A stretch of 64,000 nt of DNA from Streptomyces ambofaciens ATCC 23877 (GCF_001267885.1 NZ_CP012382.1:6807001-6871000), one strand, 5' to 3'; positions 50,487 to 60,280 are shown, numbered from the stretch's first letter. Notes: a model not told the origin generated them from the sequence alone. Numbers and translations: made by a program.

Positions 50487-52685
50487 CTACAGCTCCTTGA
50501 TCCTCACGTCCCGGTAGGAGACCACGTCGGTCGTGCCGTGGACCTGGAGCCCGATGTAGCCGGAGGAGAACCGCCGCCCGTCCGTGCCCGGGTCGTCCGA
50601 GCGCGGCGGGGTGAAGTCCTGGCCGCCGATGTTGTCGAACTCGTTGATCAGCACGCCGTTGCGGTAGATGGAGTAGTGCTGGTCGACCACACGGATCTCG
50701 TAGTCGTTCCAGGTGCCCTTCTCCGTCACCCCCGCCCCGGCGAGACCCACCCGGTCGAAACCGTAGACCGAGCCGGTCTTGTACATGTCGCCGCTCGGGC
50801 TGTCGAACTCCTGGATCTCGTGCCCGTACTTGATGGCGACCCACTCCGGCCGGGACTCCTCCGGGTGGTCGTGGACCTGCGGGAAGCGCACGAACACACC
50901 GGAGTTGGCGTTGCCGGTGCCCGGCGCGTCGTCACGCCACTGGAGCTTCAGCGAGAAGTCGCCGTACGTGCGCTCCGGGAACCACAGCATGCCCATGCCC
51001 GGCGTGGTGGTGCCGGACGTGATCGACCCGTCCCCGTTGGGCGCGAACGAACCGCCGCCGACCTGCTCCCACTTGGCCAGCGACGCCTCGGTGCCGTCCA
51101 TGATCGTGCGGTAGCCCTCGGTCTGGCCGGGCGTGCCGATCCCCGACTGCCGGGCGGCCTGGTTGACCGCCCGGTACTCCCGCCGGTCGACGACACCCTC
51201 GTCCAGGAGCGCGTCCATGACCTCGCGCACGTGCTTGAGGAACAGCGCCTGGGACGACCACTCCTTCTCGTCCTCGATCATCTCGTTGATCCGGCACCGG
51301 TTGTCCGTGACCCGGTTCGGCACACCGGTGTCGACCGAGCCGACGATCACCGTCTGCCGCTCGTCGTACTCCGGGCAGGGCGGCGCCGGCACTCCGCCGG
51401 AGACGACCGTGAAGCTCACGGTCACCGGCTCGGAGGTGTTGCCGGCCTTGTCGCTCGCCCGGTACGCGACGGTGTGCCGGCCCACGCGGTCGACGACCAC
51501 GGGAGCGCCGTAGGCGAGGTAGGGCCCGGCGTCGAGCGAGTACTCCACGCCGGCCACGCCCGAGCCGCCCTCGTCCGTGGCGTTGACGGTCACCTTCGCA
51601 CTGCCGACGTACGCGCCGTCGGAGTTCTTGGTGCCGTCCACGGTCGCGCCGGTCACCGGCGGGACGGTGTCCTGCGGGGGAGCGGCGACGACGGTGAAGG
51701 CGACGCTCTTCTCCGCCGCGGCGTTGCCCGCCTTGTCGGTGGCGCGGTAGCGCACGGTGTGCTCACCGACCTCGTGGACCATGACGGGCGCCGTGTACGC
51801 CTGCCAGGCGCCGTCACCGACGGCGTACTCGATGGTGTTGACGCCGGAGCCCGTGTCGGAGGCGGTGACGGTCACCGTCGCCATGTCGATGTAGGCGCCG
51901 TCCGGGTTCTTCTCACCGCTGACCGTCGCCGAGGTCTCCGGCGCGGTCGTGTCGTCGGTGTCCGGGGCGGCCACGGTGAACGTGACGTTCTTCTCCTCGG
52001 CGGCGTTGCCCGCCTTGTCGAAGGCCCGGTAGCGCACCGTGTGCTCGCCGACCTGGTCGACGACGACCGGCGTGGTGTACGGCTGCCAGGCGCCGTCCGC
52101 GCCGATCGCGTACTCGATCCGCTCGACGCCGGAACCGCCCTCGTCGGTGGCGGCGAGCGTCACGGTCGCGGAGCCCACGTAGGCGCCGTCGGCGTTCTGC
52201 GTGCCGCCGACCTCGGCCGAGGTCGCGGGCGCGGTGGTGTCCTCGCCGCCGCCCTCGGTCACCACGAGCACGCCCTGCATCTGCCCGTGGCCGGGGATCG
52301 TGCAGTGGTACATGTACCGGCCGGGAGTCAGGGTGACCTCGGCGGTGTGCTTGCCGCCCTGGTCGTCGCCCGGGTTGGCCAGGATGTTCAGCTGGACGTC
52401 CTGGTTGTACTCGGGATCGCTGGTCATGAACGTCAGCGTGTGCGGCATGCCGGTGGTGTTGCCGGTCGCCTCGCTGTTCTCGAAGACGATGGTGGCCGGG
52501 CCGGCCACCGCCGTCTCGGGAGCCGACGTGTACTTGGTGATGTCGTCGCCGGCCGTCCAGGTCAGGACCTGGTCGGCGGCCTCGGCCGCCGCCCTGGGCT
52601 GTCCGGACGCGGACGTCACCTGCAGACCGAGCATCATCAGCAGGCCGGCCAGCAGGGCCGCCCACATTCTTCGTCCGCGTATCAC
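50487..52685 (-). CDS. Secreted cupredoxin - chitobiase-like repeat - DUF1080 protein
   Basis: A 732-residue exported multidomain protein. A signal peptide (about 1-36) is followed by a cupredoxin domain (about 38-145) with a type-1 copper set: His82 (PHTLTF), Cys128, His133 and Met136 (HCTIPGHGQM). Three tandem beta-sandwich repeats (about 150-450) each carry a GAY.G.A.VT(V/L) A(T/S)D.GSG strand and a VRYRA.DKAGN end. A C-terminal DUF1080/3-keto-disaccharide-hydrolase domain covers about 515-732 (NSGVFVRFPQ, EIQEFDSPSGD, GLQVHGTTDVVSYRDVRI). It is coupled by GTGA to the upstream ThuA-dehydrogenase gene. It may hydrolyse oxidised sugars outside the cell; the copper role is inferred. Confidence 0.88.
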   Translation of the reverse strand: MIRGRRMWAALLAGLLMMLGLQVTSASGQPRAAAEAADQVLTWTAGDDITKYTSAPETAVAGPATIVFENSEATGNTTGMPHTLTFMTSDPEYNQDVQLNILANPGDDQGGKHTAEVTLTPGRYMYHCTIPGHGQMQGVLVVTEGGGEDTTAPATSAEVGGTQNADGAYVGSATVTLAATDEGGSGVERIEYAIGADGAWQPYTTPVVVDQVGEHTVRYRAFDKAGNAAEEKNVTFTVAAPDTDDTTAPETSATVSGEKNPDGAYIDMATVTVTASDTGSGVNTIEYAVGDGAWQAYTAPVMVHEVGEHTVRYRATDKAGNAAAEKSVAFTVVAAPPQDTVPPVTGATVDGTKNSDGAYVGSAKVTVNATDEGGSGVAGVEYSLDAGPYLAYGAPVVVDRVGRHTVAYRASDKAGNTSEPVTVSFTVVSGGVPAPPCPEYDERQTVIVGSVDTGVPNRVTDNRCRINEMIEDEKEWSSQALFLKHVREVMDALLDEGVVDRREYRAVNQAARQSGIGTPGQTEGYRTIMDGTEASLAKWEQVGGGSFAPNGDGSITSGTTTPGMGMLWFPERTYGDFSLKLQWRDDAPGTGNANSGVFVRFPQVHDHPEESRPEWVAIKYGHEIQEFDSPSGDMYKTGSVYGFDRVGLAGAGVTEKGTWNDYEIRVVDQHYSIYRNGVLINEFDNIGGQDFTPPRSDDPGTDGRRFSSGYIGLQVHGTTDVVSYRDVRIKEL

Positions 52686-55159
52686 CGGGACCCCCTCGCC
52701 AGCTGTCCGGCGGCCGGCGTCGGCCCGCCGCCCTTGTAGGTGACCCGCCACAGGGCGGACCTGGAGTCCGAGGTGAAGAAGCCGCGGCCGTAGTCGAGGA
52801 CGTACAGCGCGCCGTCCGGGCCGAACTTCCAGCCCATCAGGTTCTTGATGCCGTCGTTCCCGATCGGCACGATCTTCTTCAGTGACTCCGAGTGCACCGG
52901 CAGACCGCCGTCGCCCTGGGTCTTCGGGTCCATCAGCACCGCGTTGCGCGGCTGGTCGGAGTCGTAGAAGTCCCCGACGAACCACTTGCCGTCCCAGTAC
53001 GCGGGCCACTTGGTCTCACTCGTGCTGTCCGCGTCGAAGCGGTAGAGCGGACCGTTCATCGCGGCCTGCCCGCCGCCCTTGAGCCAGGGCAGCCGGTACG
53101 TGGCCTCGTCCTGCTTGTACGACGGGACCCCGTTCGCGTCGCGCGGGAAGTCGGGGCCGCCGCCCTGCGGCGAGTACCAGATGTTGTTGCCGGTCACCGG
53201 CGGCAGGTTGACCAGTCCGTCGTTGTTCGGCGACTCGTTCTTCGGGGCGTCGCAGTCGTACCAGCCCAGCGGCTTGGACGGGTCCGGCAGGTTCCGGTCC
53301 CGGTAGGGCTGCTTGTTGCCCATGCAGTACGGCCAGCCGCGGTTGCTCGCCTTGGTGATCGTGGCGAACGTGTCGTACTTGGCCGGGCCCCAGGTCGGCG
53401 ACGGGGCGCCGGCGTCCGGACCGACCCAGCCCGCGTACAGGGTGTCGGTGGCCTTGTCGACGGAGATGCGCGCCGGGTTGCGCACGCCCATCACGTAGAT
53501 CTCCCCGCGCGTCTTGCCACCGCCCTCGGCGGTCTCCTTCCCGGTGAAGAGGTTGCCCTCGGGGAGCGTGTAGGTCCCGTCCGGCTCCGGGTGGATGCGC
53601 AGGATCTTGCCGTTGAGGTTGTTGGTGTTGCCGGCGGTGCGGCGCGCGTCGGCGAACGAGACGCCCTTGAAGTTGGGCTGCGGGTTGTTGCCCGAGTAAC
53701 CGTCGCTGAAGCCGCTGGAGTTGTTGTCACCGGTCGCGATGTACAGGTTGCCCTTGGAGTCCCAGGCCATCCCGCCGCCCGCGTGGCAGCAGCTGTGGAT
53801 CTGCACCGGCCACTTCAGCAGCACCTTCTCGCTGCCCAGGTCCAGCTTGTTCGTCGCCCGGTCGAGCGTGAAGCGGGAGACCCGCCGCTCGGCCATGTGG
53901 GTGTCGCGGTTGATCTCGGAGTGCGGCGTGTAGTGCAGGTACACCCAGCCGTTCTCCGTGAACCGCGGGTCCAGCTCGATGCCGAGCAGGCCCTCCTCGA
54001 CCTTGACCAGTTCGTCGCCGCCGCCCTTGTTGCCGAAGACGGTGAGCGCGCCGGCGAGGGTGACCTTCTTGGTCTTCGGGTCCCAGACGTGGACCTCGCC
54101 CGTGCCCTTGCCGATGTCGGGGTTGTTCCAGTCGGTGATCACGGGCTTGGAGGCGTCCGCGCCGCCGCGTCCGATGTAGAACACGCGGCCGTCGGGCGCG
54201 GTGACCAGGCCGTGCGGTTCGCCGATCTGGTCGTTCTGGCCGGGCTGGTTGGCCTGGGTGAGCCGCTCGGCCTGGTAGTTGCCGGTGATGGTGGCCTTGC
54301 AGTCGGCCTGCGCCAGCCGGGTCGTCCACATCAGCGCGCCGCGCAGATGGGCGCGGAAGTCGGTCTCGTCGTACGACGACACCGTGCCGCCCATGCCCGT
54401 GTAGAAGGACCGGCCGCCGTCGTAGTCACGGCACCAGCTGACCGGGTGGTCCCAGCCGTTGGCGCCGGTGCCCGGCTGGTACGTCGACTCGCGCACCCGG
54501 GCGACCGTGTGGACGTCGCCGGACGGGTTCTTCACCCAGTTCAGCCACGCGTCGGGCCGCTTCCACTGCACCGGCAGGTCCTTGGTGGCCGGATGGCGCC
54601 GGTCACCGACCTCGACGGTGGCCCGCTGGACCTTCGTCGGGCTCGAGGCTGCCGGGCGGGCGCCCACCAGACCGGTGAACCAGTCCGAGTACGGCTCCGC
54701 GCGCGCCGCGTCGTGGACGCCGACGAACCCGCCGCCGGCCTCCATGTACGCCTCCAGCCCGGCCTCCTGCGAGGGATCGAGGACGTCACCGCCGCCGGTC
54801 AGGAAGACGACCGCGTTGAAGCGGCCGAGCTTCTTCTCGTTGGTGAAGACGGAGGCGTTGTCGGTCGCCTCGACCGTGAAACGCTCGTTCTCCGGGCCGG
54901 ACAGTCCGATCCGCTCGATGGCGGCGATTGCGGCGTTGACGACCGGAGACTCGTCCCCGGCCGCGGCCGACCCGTAGAAGATCAGCACCCGTACGTTCGC
55001 GCCGCCCGGCGGCGACTTGATCGACATCGTTGTCAGGGACGGATCCGGCGCCGGACGTGCACTTGCTGTGGGACCGGACAACAGTCCCGCGGCGACGAAA
55101 CCGGCGGTCGCGAACGCCGCCCAGCCTCTTCTTCTCGCGCTCAACCCTCTCAAGGGCAT
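52682..55159 (-). CDS. Secreted ThuA - glucose/sorbosone dehydrogenase fusion
   Basis: An 825-residue exported protein. The signal peptide (about 1-38) ends ASARPAP. A ThuA-like domain (about 50-270) contains [48 protein letters not shown] and YTGMGG. It is followed by a six-bladed glucose/sorbosone dehydrogenase-type propeller (about 290-800): [69 protein letters not shown]. The propeller family uses PQQ or binds sugars. GAGGAGG five bases before ATG 55159 fixes the start. It is the first gene of a two-gene operon, divergent from the laccase. Confidence 0.88.
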   Translation of the reverse strand: MPLRGLSARRRGWAAFATAGFVAAGLLSGPTASARPAPDPSLTTMSIKSPPGGANVRVLIFYGSAAAGDESPVVNAAIAAIERIGLSGPENERFTVEATDNASVFTNEKKLGRFNAVVFLTGGGDVLDPSQEAGLEAYMEAGGGFVGVHDAARAEPYSDWFTGLVGARPAASSPTKVQRATVEVGDRRHPATKDLPVQWKRPDAWLNWVKNPSGDVHTVARVRESTYQPGTGANGWDHPVSWCRDYDGGRSFYTGMGGTVSSYDETDFRAHLRGALMWTTRLAQADCKATITGNYQAERLTQANQPGQNDQIGEPHGLVTAPDGRVFYIGRGGADASKPVITDWNNPDIGKGTGEVHVWDPKTKKVTLAGALTVFGNKGGGDELVKVEEGLLGIELDPRFTENGWVYLHYTPHSEINRDTHMAERRVSRFTLDRATNKLDLGSEKVLLKWPVQIHSCCHAGGGMAWDSKGNLYIATGDNNSSGFSDGYSGNNPQPNFKGVSFADARRTAGNTNNLNGKILRIHPEPDGTYTLPEGNLFTGKETAEGGGKTRGEIYVMGVRNPARISVDKATDTLYAGWVGPDAGAPSPTWGPAKYDTFATITKASNRGWPYCMGNKQPYRDRNLPDPSKPLGWYDCDAPKNESPNNDGLVNLPPVTGNNIWYSPQGGGPDFPRDANGVPSYKQDEATYRLPWLKGGGQAAMNGPLYRFDADSTSETKWPAYWDGKWFVGDFYDSDQPRNAVLMDPKTQGDGGLPVHSESLKKIVPIGNDGIKNLMGWKFGPDGALYVLDYGRGFFTSDSRSALWRVTYKGGGPTPAAGQLARGSR

Positions 55160-55358
55160 GGGCACCTCCTCGGTCACGGCAGCAGCGCCAAGGAAGCTAG
55201 ACCTCTTTGCGCGGTTCGCCAATAGGTATGACCGGGATGGAACCAACTTTGTCCTGAGTGTGGATAAACGCGGTCGCAGCCGGTACCGTCCCACAGGTTC
55301 ATCACAGCCAATCACGGCTGCGTCTGCGCAAACACCGGATCAGCGTGGGGAGTTCGGC

Positions 55359-56411
55359 ATGGACAGGCGAGGCTTCAACCGACGGGTACTGCTGGGCGGC
55401 GCGGCCGTCGCGACATCGTTGTCCATCGCTCCGGAGACCGCCGGCGCCGCCGGTGCGGCGACGGGCGTCACCGCCAGGACGGCACCGGCCGGGGGCGCGG
55501 TGAAACACATCAGGATGTACGCCGAGAAGCTGCCCGACGGTCAGATGGGCTACGGCCTCGAGAAGGGCAAGGCGTCCATCCCCGGCCCGCTGATCGAGCT
55601 CAACGAGGGCGACACGCTGCACATCGAGTTCACGAACACGATGGACGTGCGGGCGAGCCTGCACGTCCACGGCCTGGACTACGAGATCTCCAGCGACGGC
55701 ACCGCCGCGAACAAGAGCGACGTCGAGCCCGGCGGCACCCGCACCTACACCTGGCGCACCCACAAGCCCGGCCGCCGCGACGACGGCACCTGGCGGGCGG
55801 GGAGCGCGGGTTACTGGCACTACCACGACCACGTCGTCGGCACGGAACACGGCACCGGCGGCATCCGCAAGGGCCTGTACGGGCCGGTGATCGTGCGCCG
55901 CAAGGGCGACGTACTGCCGGACGCGACCCACACGATCGTCTTCAACGACATGCTCATCAACAACCAGAAGCCCCACACGGGCCCCAACTTCGAGGCCACC
56001 GTGGGCGACCGCGTCGAGATCGTGATGATCACGCACGGCGAGTACTACCACACCTTCCACATGCACGGTCACCGCTGGGCCGACAACCGCACCGGCATGC
56101 TCACCGGGCCCGACGACCCCAGCCAGGTCATCGACAACAAGATCACCGGCCCGGCGGACTCCTTCGGCTTCCAGATCATCGCGGGGGAGGGGGTGGGTGC
56201 CGGGGCGTGGATGTACCACTGCCATGTGCAGAGCCACTCCGACATGGGCATGGTGGGACTGTTCCTGGTGAAGAAGACGGACGGCACGATCCCCGGCTAC
56301 GACCCGCACGAGCACCCGCACGGGCAGTCGGAGGACGCCGCGAGCGGGGCGAAGAGCGCCCCGGAGAAGAGCGGAGCGGCCTCCGCGGACGCGCACGCCC
56401 ACCACCACTGA
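55359..56411 (+). CDS. Two-domain (small) laccase, multicopper oxidase
   Basis: A 350-residue Tat-type exported copper oxidase (signal [20 protein letters not shown]). It has the copper-ligand sets of the trimeric two-domain laccases: [33 protein letters not shown] and [12 protein letters not shown] (His287-Cys288-His289, with the T1 Met after). It oxidises phenols and aromatic amines with four-electron O2 reduction. The C-terminus ends in a His-rich HAHHH tail. GGGGAG precedes ATG 55359. It resembles the S. coelicolor small laccase (SCO6712 as I recall). Confidence 0.94.
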   Translation: MDRRGFNRRVLLGGAAVATSLSIAPETAGAAGAATGVTARTAPAGGAVKHIRMYAEKLPDGQMGYGLEKGKASIPGPLIELNEGDTLHIEFTNTMDVRASLHVHGLDYEISSDGTAANKSDVEPGGTRTYTWRTHKPGRRDDGTWRAGSAGYWHYHDHVVGTEHGTGGIRKGLYGPVIVRRKGDVLPDATHTIVFNDMLINNQKPHTGPNFEATVGDRVEIVMITHGEYYHTFHMHGHRWADNRTGMLTGPDDPSQVIDNKITGPADSFGFQIIAGEGVGAGAWMYHCHVQSHSDMGMVGLFLVKKTDGTIPGYDPHEHPHGQSEDAASGAKSAPEKSGAASADAHAHHH

Positions 56412-56419
56412 GGAGCGCC

Positions 56420-56431
56420 GAGAGCGCTCTC
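56420..56431. promoter_or_regulatory. LacI-type operator before LacI gene
   Basis: GAGAGCGCTCTC is a perfect palindrome with the CG centre typical of LacI-family operators (compare the streptomycete CebR site, TGGGAGCGCTCCCA). A -10-like TATCCT follows at 56453-56458, so autoregulation is likely. Confidence 0.55.
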
Positions 56432-56488
56432 ACCCCCTCGCGGGGCTGCCGCTATCCTGGCGGCAGCCGCCCGACGAGGAGCCCCGAA

Positions 56489-57538
56489 GTGAGCGAGACA
56501 GCGCCGCGTCCCACCCTGGAGGCCGTGGCCGAACACGCCGGGGTCTCGCGGGCCACCGTGTCCCGGGTGGTCAACGGGGCGCAGGGAGTGCGGGACGCGC
56601 TGGCCGAGCGGGTCCGGCGCGCGGTGGAGGAACTCGGCTACGTGCCCAACCAGGCCGCCCGCAGCCTGGTCACCAGACGCCACGACGCCGTCGCCGTGGT
56701 CGCCGCCGAGCCGGAGTCCCGGGTCTTCGCCGACCCCTACTTCGCCCAGCAACTGCGCGGCATCAGCAAGGAACTGACGGCCCACGACAACCAGCTCGTC
56801 CTGCTGCTCACCGAGGGCCGCGAGGACCACGCCCGGGTCGGGCGCTATCTGGCCGGCGGCCATGTCGACGGGGCTCTCGTCTTCTCCCTGCACCTCGACG
56901 ACCCGCTGCCCGGCCTGGTCCGCAAAGCCGGCGTCCCGACCGTGTTCGGCGGCCGGCCCGGCTGGGACGACGGCCGGGACGACGCGGTGTACGTGGACAG
57001 CGACAACCGCGGAGGCGCCCGCGAGGCGGTCCGGCACCTGGCCGGCCTCGGCCGCGATCGCATCGCGCACATCACCGGCCCGCTCGACCAGACCTCCGCG
57101 GCCGACCGGCTCGCCGGCTTCCGTGACGTCCGGGCGGACGTCGGCCCGGACCTGGTCGCCCGCGGTGACTTCACCGCGGGCGGCGGGGAGCGCGCGATGC
57201 GGGAGCTGCTCGACCGGTGCCCCGACCTGGACGCCGTGTTCGCGGCCAACGACCTCACCGCGGCGGGCGCCCTGCGGGTGCTGCGGGAGCGCGGCCGGAG
57301 GGTGCCGGACGACGTGGCCGTGGTCGGCTTCGACGACATGCTGCCCGTCGCCGAGCAGACCGACCCGCCGTTGACGACGGTCCGCCAGGACATCGAGGAG
57401 ATGGGGCGGCTGATGGCCCGTCTGCTGCTGCGCGGCCTGGACCGCGGCGCCGTGGCCGGCGACGGGGGAGCGATCGTGGCCGACACGTCGGCGGGAGTCG
57501 TCCTGCCGACCACGCTGGTCCGCCGCGCGACCGCGTGA
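56489..57538 (+). CDS. LacI-family transcriptional regulator
   Basis: A 349-residue regulator. The LacI helix-turn-helix (TLEAVAEHAGVSRATVSRVVNG, then hinge GYVPNQAARSL) occupies about residues 8-60. A periplasmic-binding-protein-like sensor domain follows with GHVDGALVFSL, VYVDSDNRGGAREAVRHLAGLG and FAANDLTAAGALRVL. GTG 56489 follows GAGGAG. A sugar or sugar derivative is the expected ligand. It lies directly after the laccase gene and may control that gene and the ThuA operon, although no second copy of its operator was noticed in the laccase/ThuA gap. Confidence 0.88.
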   Translation: MSETAPRPTLEAVAEHAGVSRATVSRVVNGAQGVRDALAERVRRAVEELGYVPNQAARSLVTRRHDAVAVVAAEPESRVFADPYFAQQLRGISKELTAHDNQLVLLLTEGREDHARVGRYLAGGHVDGALVFSLHLDDPLPGLVRKAGVPTVFGGRPGWDDGRDDAVYVDSDNRGGAREAVRHLAGLGRDRIAHITGPLDQTSAADRLAGFRDVRADVGPDLVARGDFTAGGGERAMRELLDRCPDLDAVFAANDLTAAGALRVLRERGRRVPDDVAVVGFDDMLPVAEQTDPPLTTVRQDIEEMGRLMARLLLRGLDRGAVAGDGGAIVADTSAGVVLPTTLVRRATA

Positions 57539-57580
57539 GGCGGTGACCCGGGGTCCGAGGCCCGTCCCGGCTGACCGCCG

Positions 57581-57770
57581 GCCGCGCCGAGGACACCCCC
57601 TCCCGGCGCGTCCTCGCGGGGCGGGGCGGTCCGCCCCGGTCGCCTGCGCGGCGTGGGGCGCTTTCTTCCCGCCGAGCCGAGGACGCTCCCTCCCGGCGCG
57701 TCCTCGCGGGCCCGGGCGGTCCGCCCCGGTCGCCTGCGCGGCGTGGGGCGCCCTCTTCCTGCCGAGCCGC
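57581..57770. repeat. 90-bp tandem duplication, about 2.1 copies
   Basis: Unit 1 (57581-57670) and unit 2 (57671-57760) are nearly identical, with a third partial copy, gccgagccg, at 57761. Each unit contains the hairpin GGCGG-T-CCGCC. The 379-bp gap between the LacI and VOC genes holds no recognisable gene; open frames across it are repetitive and Arg/Pro-rich. Confidence 0.85.
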
Positions 57771-57917
57771 CGCGCGCTCTCCTCTCCCGGCCGGCCAGGT
57801 CCGAGCCCCGGCTTCAGGCCGGGCCTGTCGGCGAGGTCCGGTACCGGCCTCCGGCCGGCCCTGCCCGCGAGGTCCCGCCCCCGCCCGCCGGGCGGTCGAC
57901 GGGACCGGCGGAACGGT

Positions 57918-58706
57918 CTAGAGCTCCCGCGGCGATGGTCTGAGGACCGCGAAGCGGGCGCCGTACGGGTCGGCGAGCCGGGCGAGGCGCCCGACGCCCT
58001 CGATGTCCGCGGCCGGCATTCGTACCGAGCCGCCCAGCCGCCCGGCCCGGTCGACCGCGGCGTCCGTGTCGTCCACCGCGAAGTACGGCAGCCAGTGCGG
58101 CTCCGACTCCACCGGGTCTCCGGCGAGCGGAACCACACCGCCGAACATGCTCTCCTCGCCCTCCCCGGCCGGGTTCACGCACGTGTACGTGCCCGCGCCG
58201 GGGAAGCGTACGGCGGAGGTCTCCAGCCCCAGCACCGCGTGGTAGTACGCGGCGGCGGCGGCGACGTCCGCCGTGTACAGCTCGACCCAGCACAGCGCGC
58301 CGCTGTCGCCGGCCACGCCGAGGCCGCCCAGCCGTCCCGGCTGCAAGAGGCCGAACCGCGCTCCGGTCCGGTCGGTGAGGATCGCCGCGGTGCCCTGCCC
58401 CGGCGCGTCCGCCGGCCGCACGAGCACACCGCCGCGGGCCCGCTCCGAGGCCTCGGCGGTGGCCGCAGCGTCATGGGTCTGGAAGTACACCGTCCAGGAC
58501 GGCGGGCCCTGCTCCGGCGCCGTCCGCCTGGCGCCCGCCACGGACCGGCCGTCCAGCTCGAAGAAGCCGTACCCCCCGGCCTCGGGGCCCGCCGGCCGGA
58601 ACCGCCAGCCGAAGAGGCCACCGTAGAAGGACGTGGCGCCGTCCACGTCGGAGGTGCCGACCTCGATCCAGTTCGGGGCGCCGGTGACGTAACGGGTGGT
58701 GAGCAT
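57918..58706 (-). CDS. VOC-family protein with two glyoxalase-like modules
   Basis: A 262-residue protein of two vicinal-oxygen-chelate modules. Module one covers about 5-125 (GAPNWIEVGTSDVDGATSFYGGLFGWRF, GARFGLLQPG) and module two about 135-262 (LCWVELYTADVAAAAAYYHAVLGLETS, WLPYFAVDDTDAAVDRAGRLGGSV, DPYGARFAVLRP). Such proteins include hydroxylase/antibiotic-binding types (CFP32-like). The metal ligands and substrate are not clear. GAGGAGG lies six bases before ATG 58706; an ATG three bases earlier is too close. Confidence 0.86.
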   Translation of the reverse strand: MLTTRYVTGAPNWIEVGTSDVDGATSFYGGLFGWRFRPAGPEAGGYGFFELDGRSVAGARRTAPEQGPPSWTVYFQTHDAAATAEASERARGGVLVRPADAPGQGTAAILTDRTGARFGLLQPGRLGGLGVAGDSGALCWVELYTADVAAAAAYYHAVLGLETSAVRFPGAGTYTCVNPAGEGEESMFGGVVPLAGDPVESEPHWLPYFAVDDTDAAVDRAGRLGGSVRMPAADIEGVGRLARLADPYGARFAVLRPSPREL

Positions 58707-58895
58707 CATCGCCCTCCTCGGAAGGGGCCCGTTGCCTGCTCTGCCGAGTCTTGCACCGACCACCGACAGCCGCTCCCGCGCGCCGCCGTGCGCCTCGGTC
58801 CGGGGCGGGGGACCATCGGGTCGGCCGGGGGCACGGCCGCGCGGCGTTGATCGGGCGTTGATCGAACGTTTTTCGCCGCACGGCACGCTCTGAGC

Positions 58896-59144
58896 ATGCA
58901 CATCGAGACGATCGCGACGCCCGACGACCTCGCCTGGCAGCAGGAGGCGTTGTGCGCACAGACCGGGGGCGACTTCTTCTTCCCCGAGCCCGGCAGCTCC
59001 GTCCGTGACGCCAAGCGGATCTGCGCCCTCTGCCCGATCCGCTCGGCCTGCCTGGAGTACGCGCTCAGCAACGACGAGCGCTTCGGCGTCTGGGGCGGGC
59101 TGTCGGAGAAGGAACGGCTGGTGCTGCGCCGCACCACGTACTGA
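58896..59144 (+). CDS. WhiB-family [4Fe-4S] transcription factor (82 aa)
   Basis: An 82-residue Wbl protein with the four cluster cysteines Cys20, Cys43, Cys46 and Cys52 (CxxCxxxxxC arrangement), the GVWGG turn at 64-68 and the basic C-terminal ERLVLRR segment. Such proteins bind the principal sigma factor and respond to O2 or NO. There is no Shine-Dalgarno sequence before ATG 58896; leaderless translation is possible. Upstream, gcgttgatcg is repeated (58852-58873). I am not certain which wbl paralogue this is. Confidence 0.93.
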   Translation: MHIETIATPDDLAWQQEALCAQTGGDFFFPEPGSSVRDAKRICALCPIRSACLEYALSNDERFGVWGGLSEKERLVLRRTTY

Positions 59145-59196
59145 GCCCCGCCCGCCCGCGCCGTCACGGCGGGGCGGGCGGGGCCGGTCGGACAGG

Positions 59197-60171
59197 TCAG
59201 CCCGCCGCCCGGGCCGCCATCCGCGCCTTGCGCGCCGCGAGCTTCTCGTCGAACTTGGCGGCCTCCGCGTCCAGACCGCCCATGTAGAGCCCCAGTTCCT
59301 CCTGGGCCTGCAGGCCCTCGGGGCCCAGGCCGTCGATCTCCATGATCTTCAGGAAGCGCAGCACCGGCTGGATCACGTCGTCGTGGTGGATGCGCAGGTT
59401 GTAGACCTCGCCGATCGCCATCTGCGCGGCGGCCCGCTCGAAGCCGGGCATGCCGTGACCGGGCATCCGGAAGTTGACGACCACGTCCCGCACCGCCTGC
59501 ATCGTCAGGTCGGGCGCGAGCTCGAAGGCGGCCTTGAGCAGGTTCCGGTAGAAGACCATGTGCAGGTTCTCGTCGGTCGCGATGCGGGCCAGCATGCGGT
59601 CGCAGACCGGGTCGCCGGACTGGTGGCCCGTGTTGCGGTGCGAGATGCGGGTGGCGAGCTCCTGGAAGGCGACGTAGGCCACCGAGTGCAGCATGGAGTG
59701 CCGGTTGTCCGACTCGAAGCCCTCGCTCATGTGGGCCATCCGGAACTGCTCCAGCTGGTCCGGGTCGACCGCGCGCGAGGCGAGCAGGTAGTCGCGCATC
59801 ACGATGCCGTGGCGGCCCTCCTCGGCGGTCCAGCGGTGCACCCAGGTGCCCCAGGCGCCGTCGCGGCCGAAGAGGCTGGCGATCTCGTGGTGGTAGCTGG
59901 GGAGGTTGTCCTCGGTCAGCAGGTTGACCACCAGGGCGATCCGGCCGATCTCGGTGACCTTGGACTGGCCCTTCTCCCAGGCCTCGCCGTCCTCGAAGAA
60001 GCCGGGGAAGTTGCGGCCGTCGCTCCAGGGCACGTACTCGTGCGGCATCCAGTCCTTGGTGACCTTCAGGTGCCGGTTCAGTTCGGTCTCGACCACTTCC
60101 TCCAGCGCGTACAGCAGCCGGGCGTCGGTCCATTCGGCGGAACTGTTGAGGTGCGGGGAGACGATCGTCAC
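59197..60171 (-). CDS. Acyl-ACP desaturase (stearoyl-ACP Delta9-type, diiron)
   Basis: A 324-residue soluble diiron desaturase of the FA_desaturase_2/DesA family that inserts a cis double bond in acyl-ACP. The two carboxylate/histidine sets are in EDNLPSYHHEI and EEGRHGIVMRDY, then SEGFESDN and DENLHMVFYRNLL. The start is GTG 60171, with GGAG upstream. The gene stands alone on the minus strand behind a repeat-rich promoter, so unsaturated fatty-acid synthesis is probably transcriptionally controlled here. Confidence 0.92.
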   Translation of the reverse strand: MTIVSPHLNSSAEWTDARLLYALEEVVETELNRHLKVTKDWMPHEYVPWSDGRNFPGFFEDGEAWEKGQSKVTEIGRIALVVNLLTEDNLPSYHHEIASLFGRDGAWGTWVHRWTAEEGRHGIVMRDYLLASRAVDPDQLEQFRMAHMSEGFESDNRHSMLHSVAYVAFQELATRISHRNTGHQSGDPVCDRMLARIATDENLHMVFYRNLLKAAFELAPDLTMQAVRDVVVNFRMPGHGMPGFERAAAQMAIGEVYNLRIHHDDVIQPVLRFLKIMEIDGLGPEGLQAQEELGLYMGGLDAEAAKFDEKLAARKARMAARAAG

Positions 60172-60230
60172 AGAGAACTCCAGGGGACGTGCGACTAAGC
60201 GGAATGCAGCCGGCGAGCGGTGCCGGGGAA

Positions 60231-60280
60231 CTTACGGGATCGTAGGCTACGAAACCGTAGGTTACGAGACCGTAGGTTAA
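60231..60280. promoter_or_regulatory. 15-bp operator-like repeats upstream of desaturase gene
   Basis: GTAGGCTACGAAACC (60242-60256), GTAGGTTACGAGACC (60257-60271) and a partial third copy (60272-60280) follow a half copy, TTACGGGATC, at 60232. Each unit with its neighbour forms the near-palindrome CGTA-GGY-TACG. The array lies 60-110 bp before the desaturase start and is a likely multi-site operator. Confidence 0.65.

Noticed and set aside
57543..58850. 435-codon plus-strand frame over the 90-bp duplication and VOC gene
   Set aside because: Openness arises because the duplicated unit is a multiple of three and because it runs antisense to the VOC gene; no motif or Shine-Dalgarno sequence.
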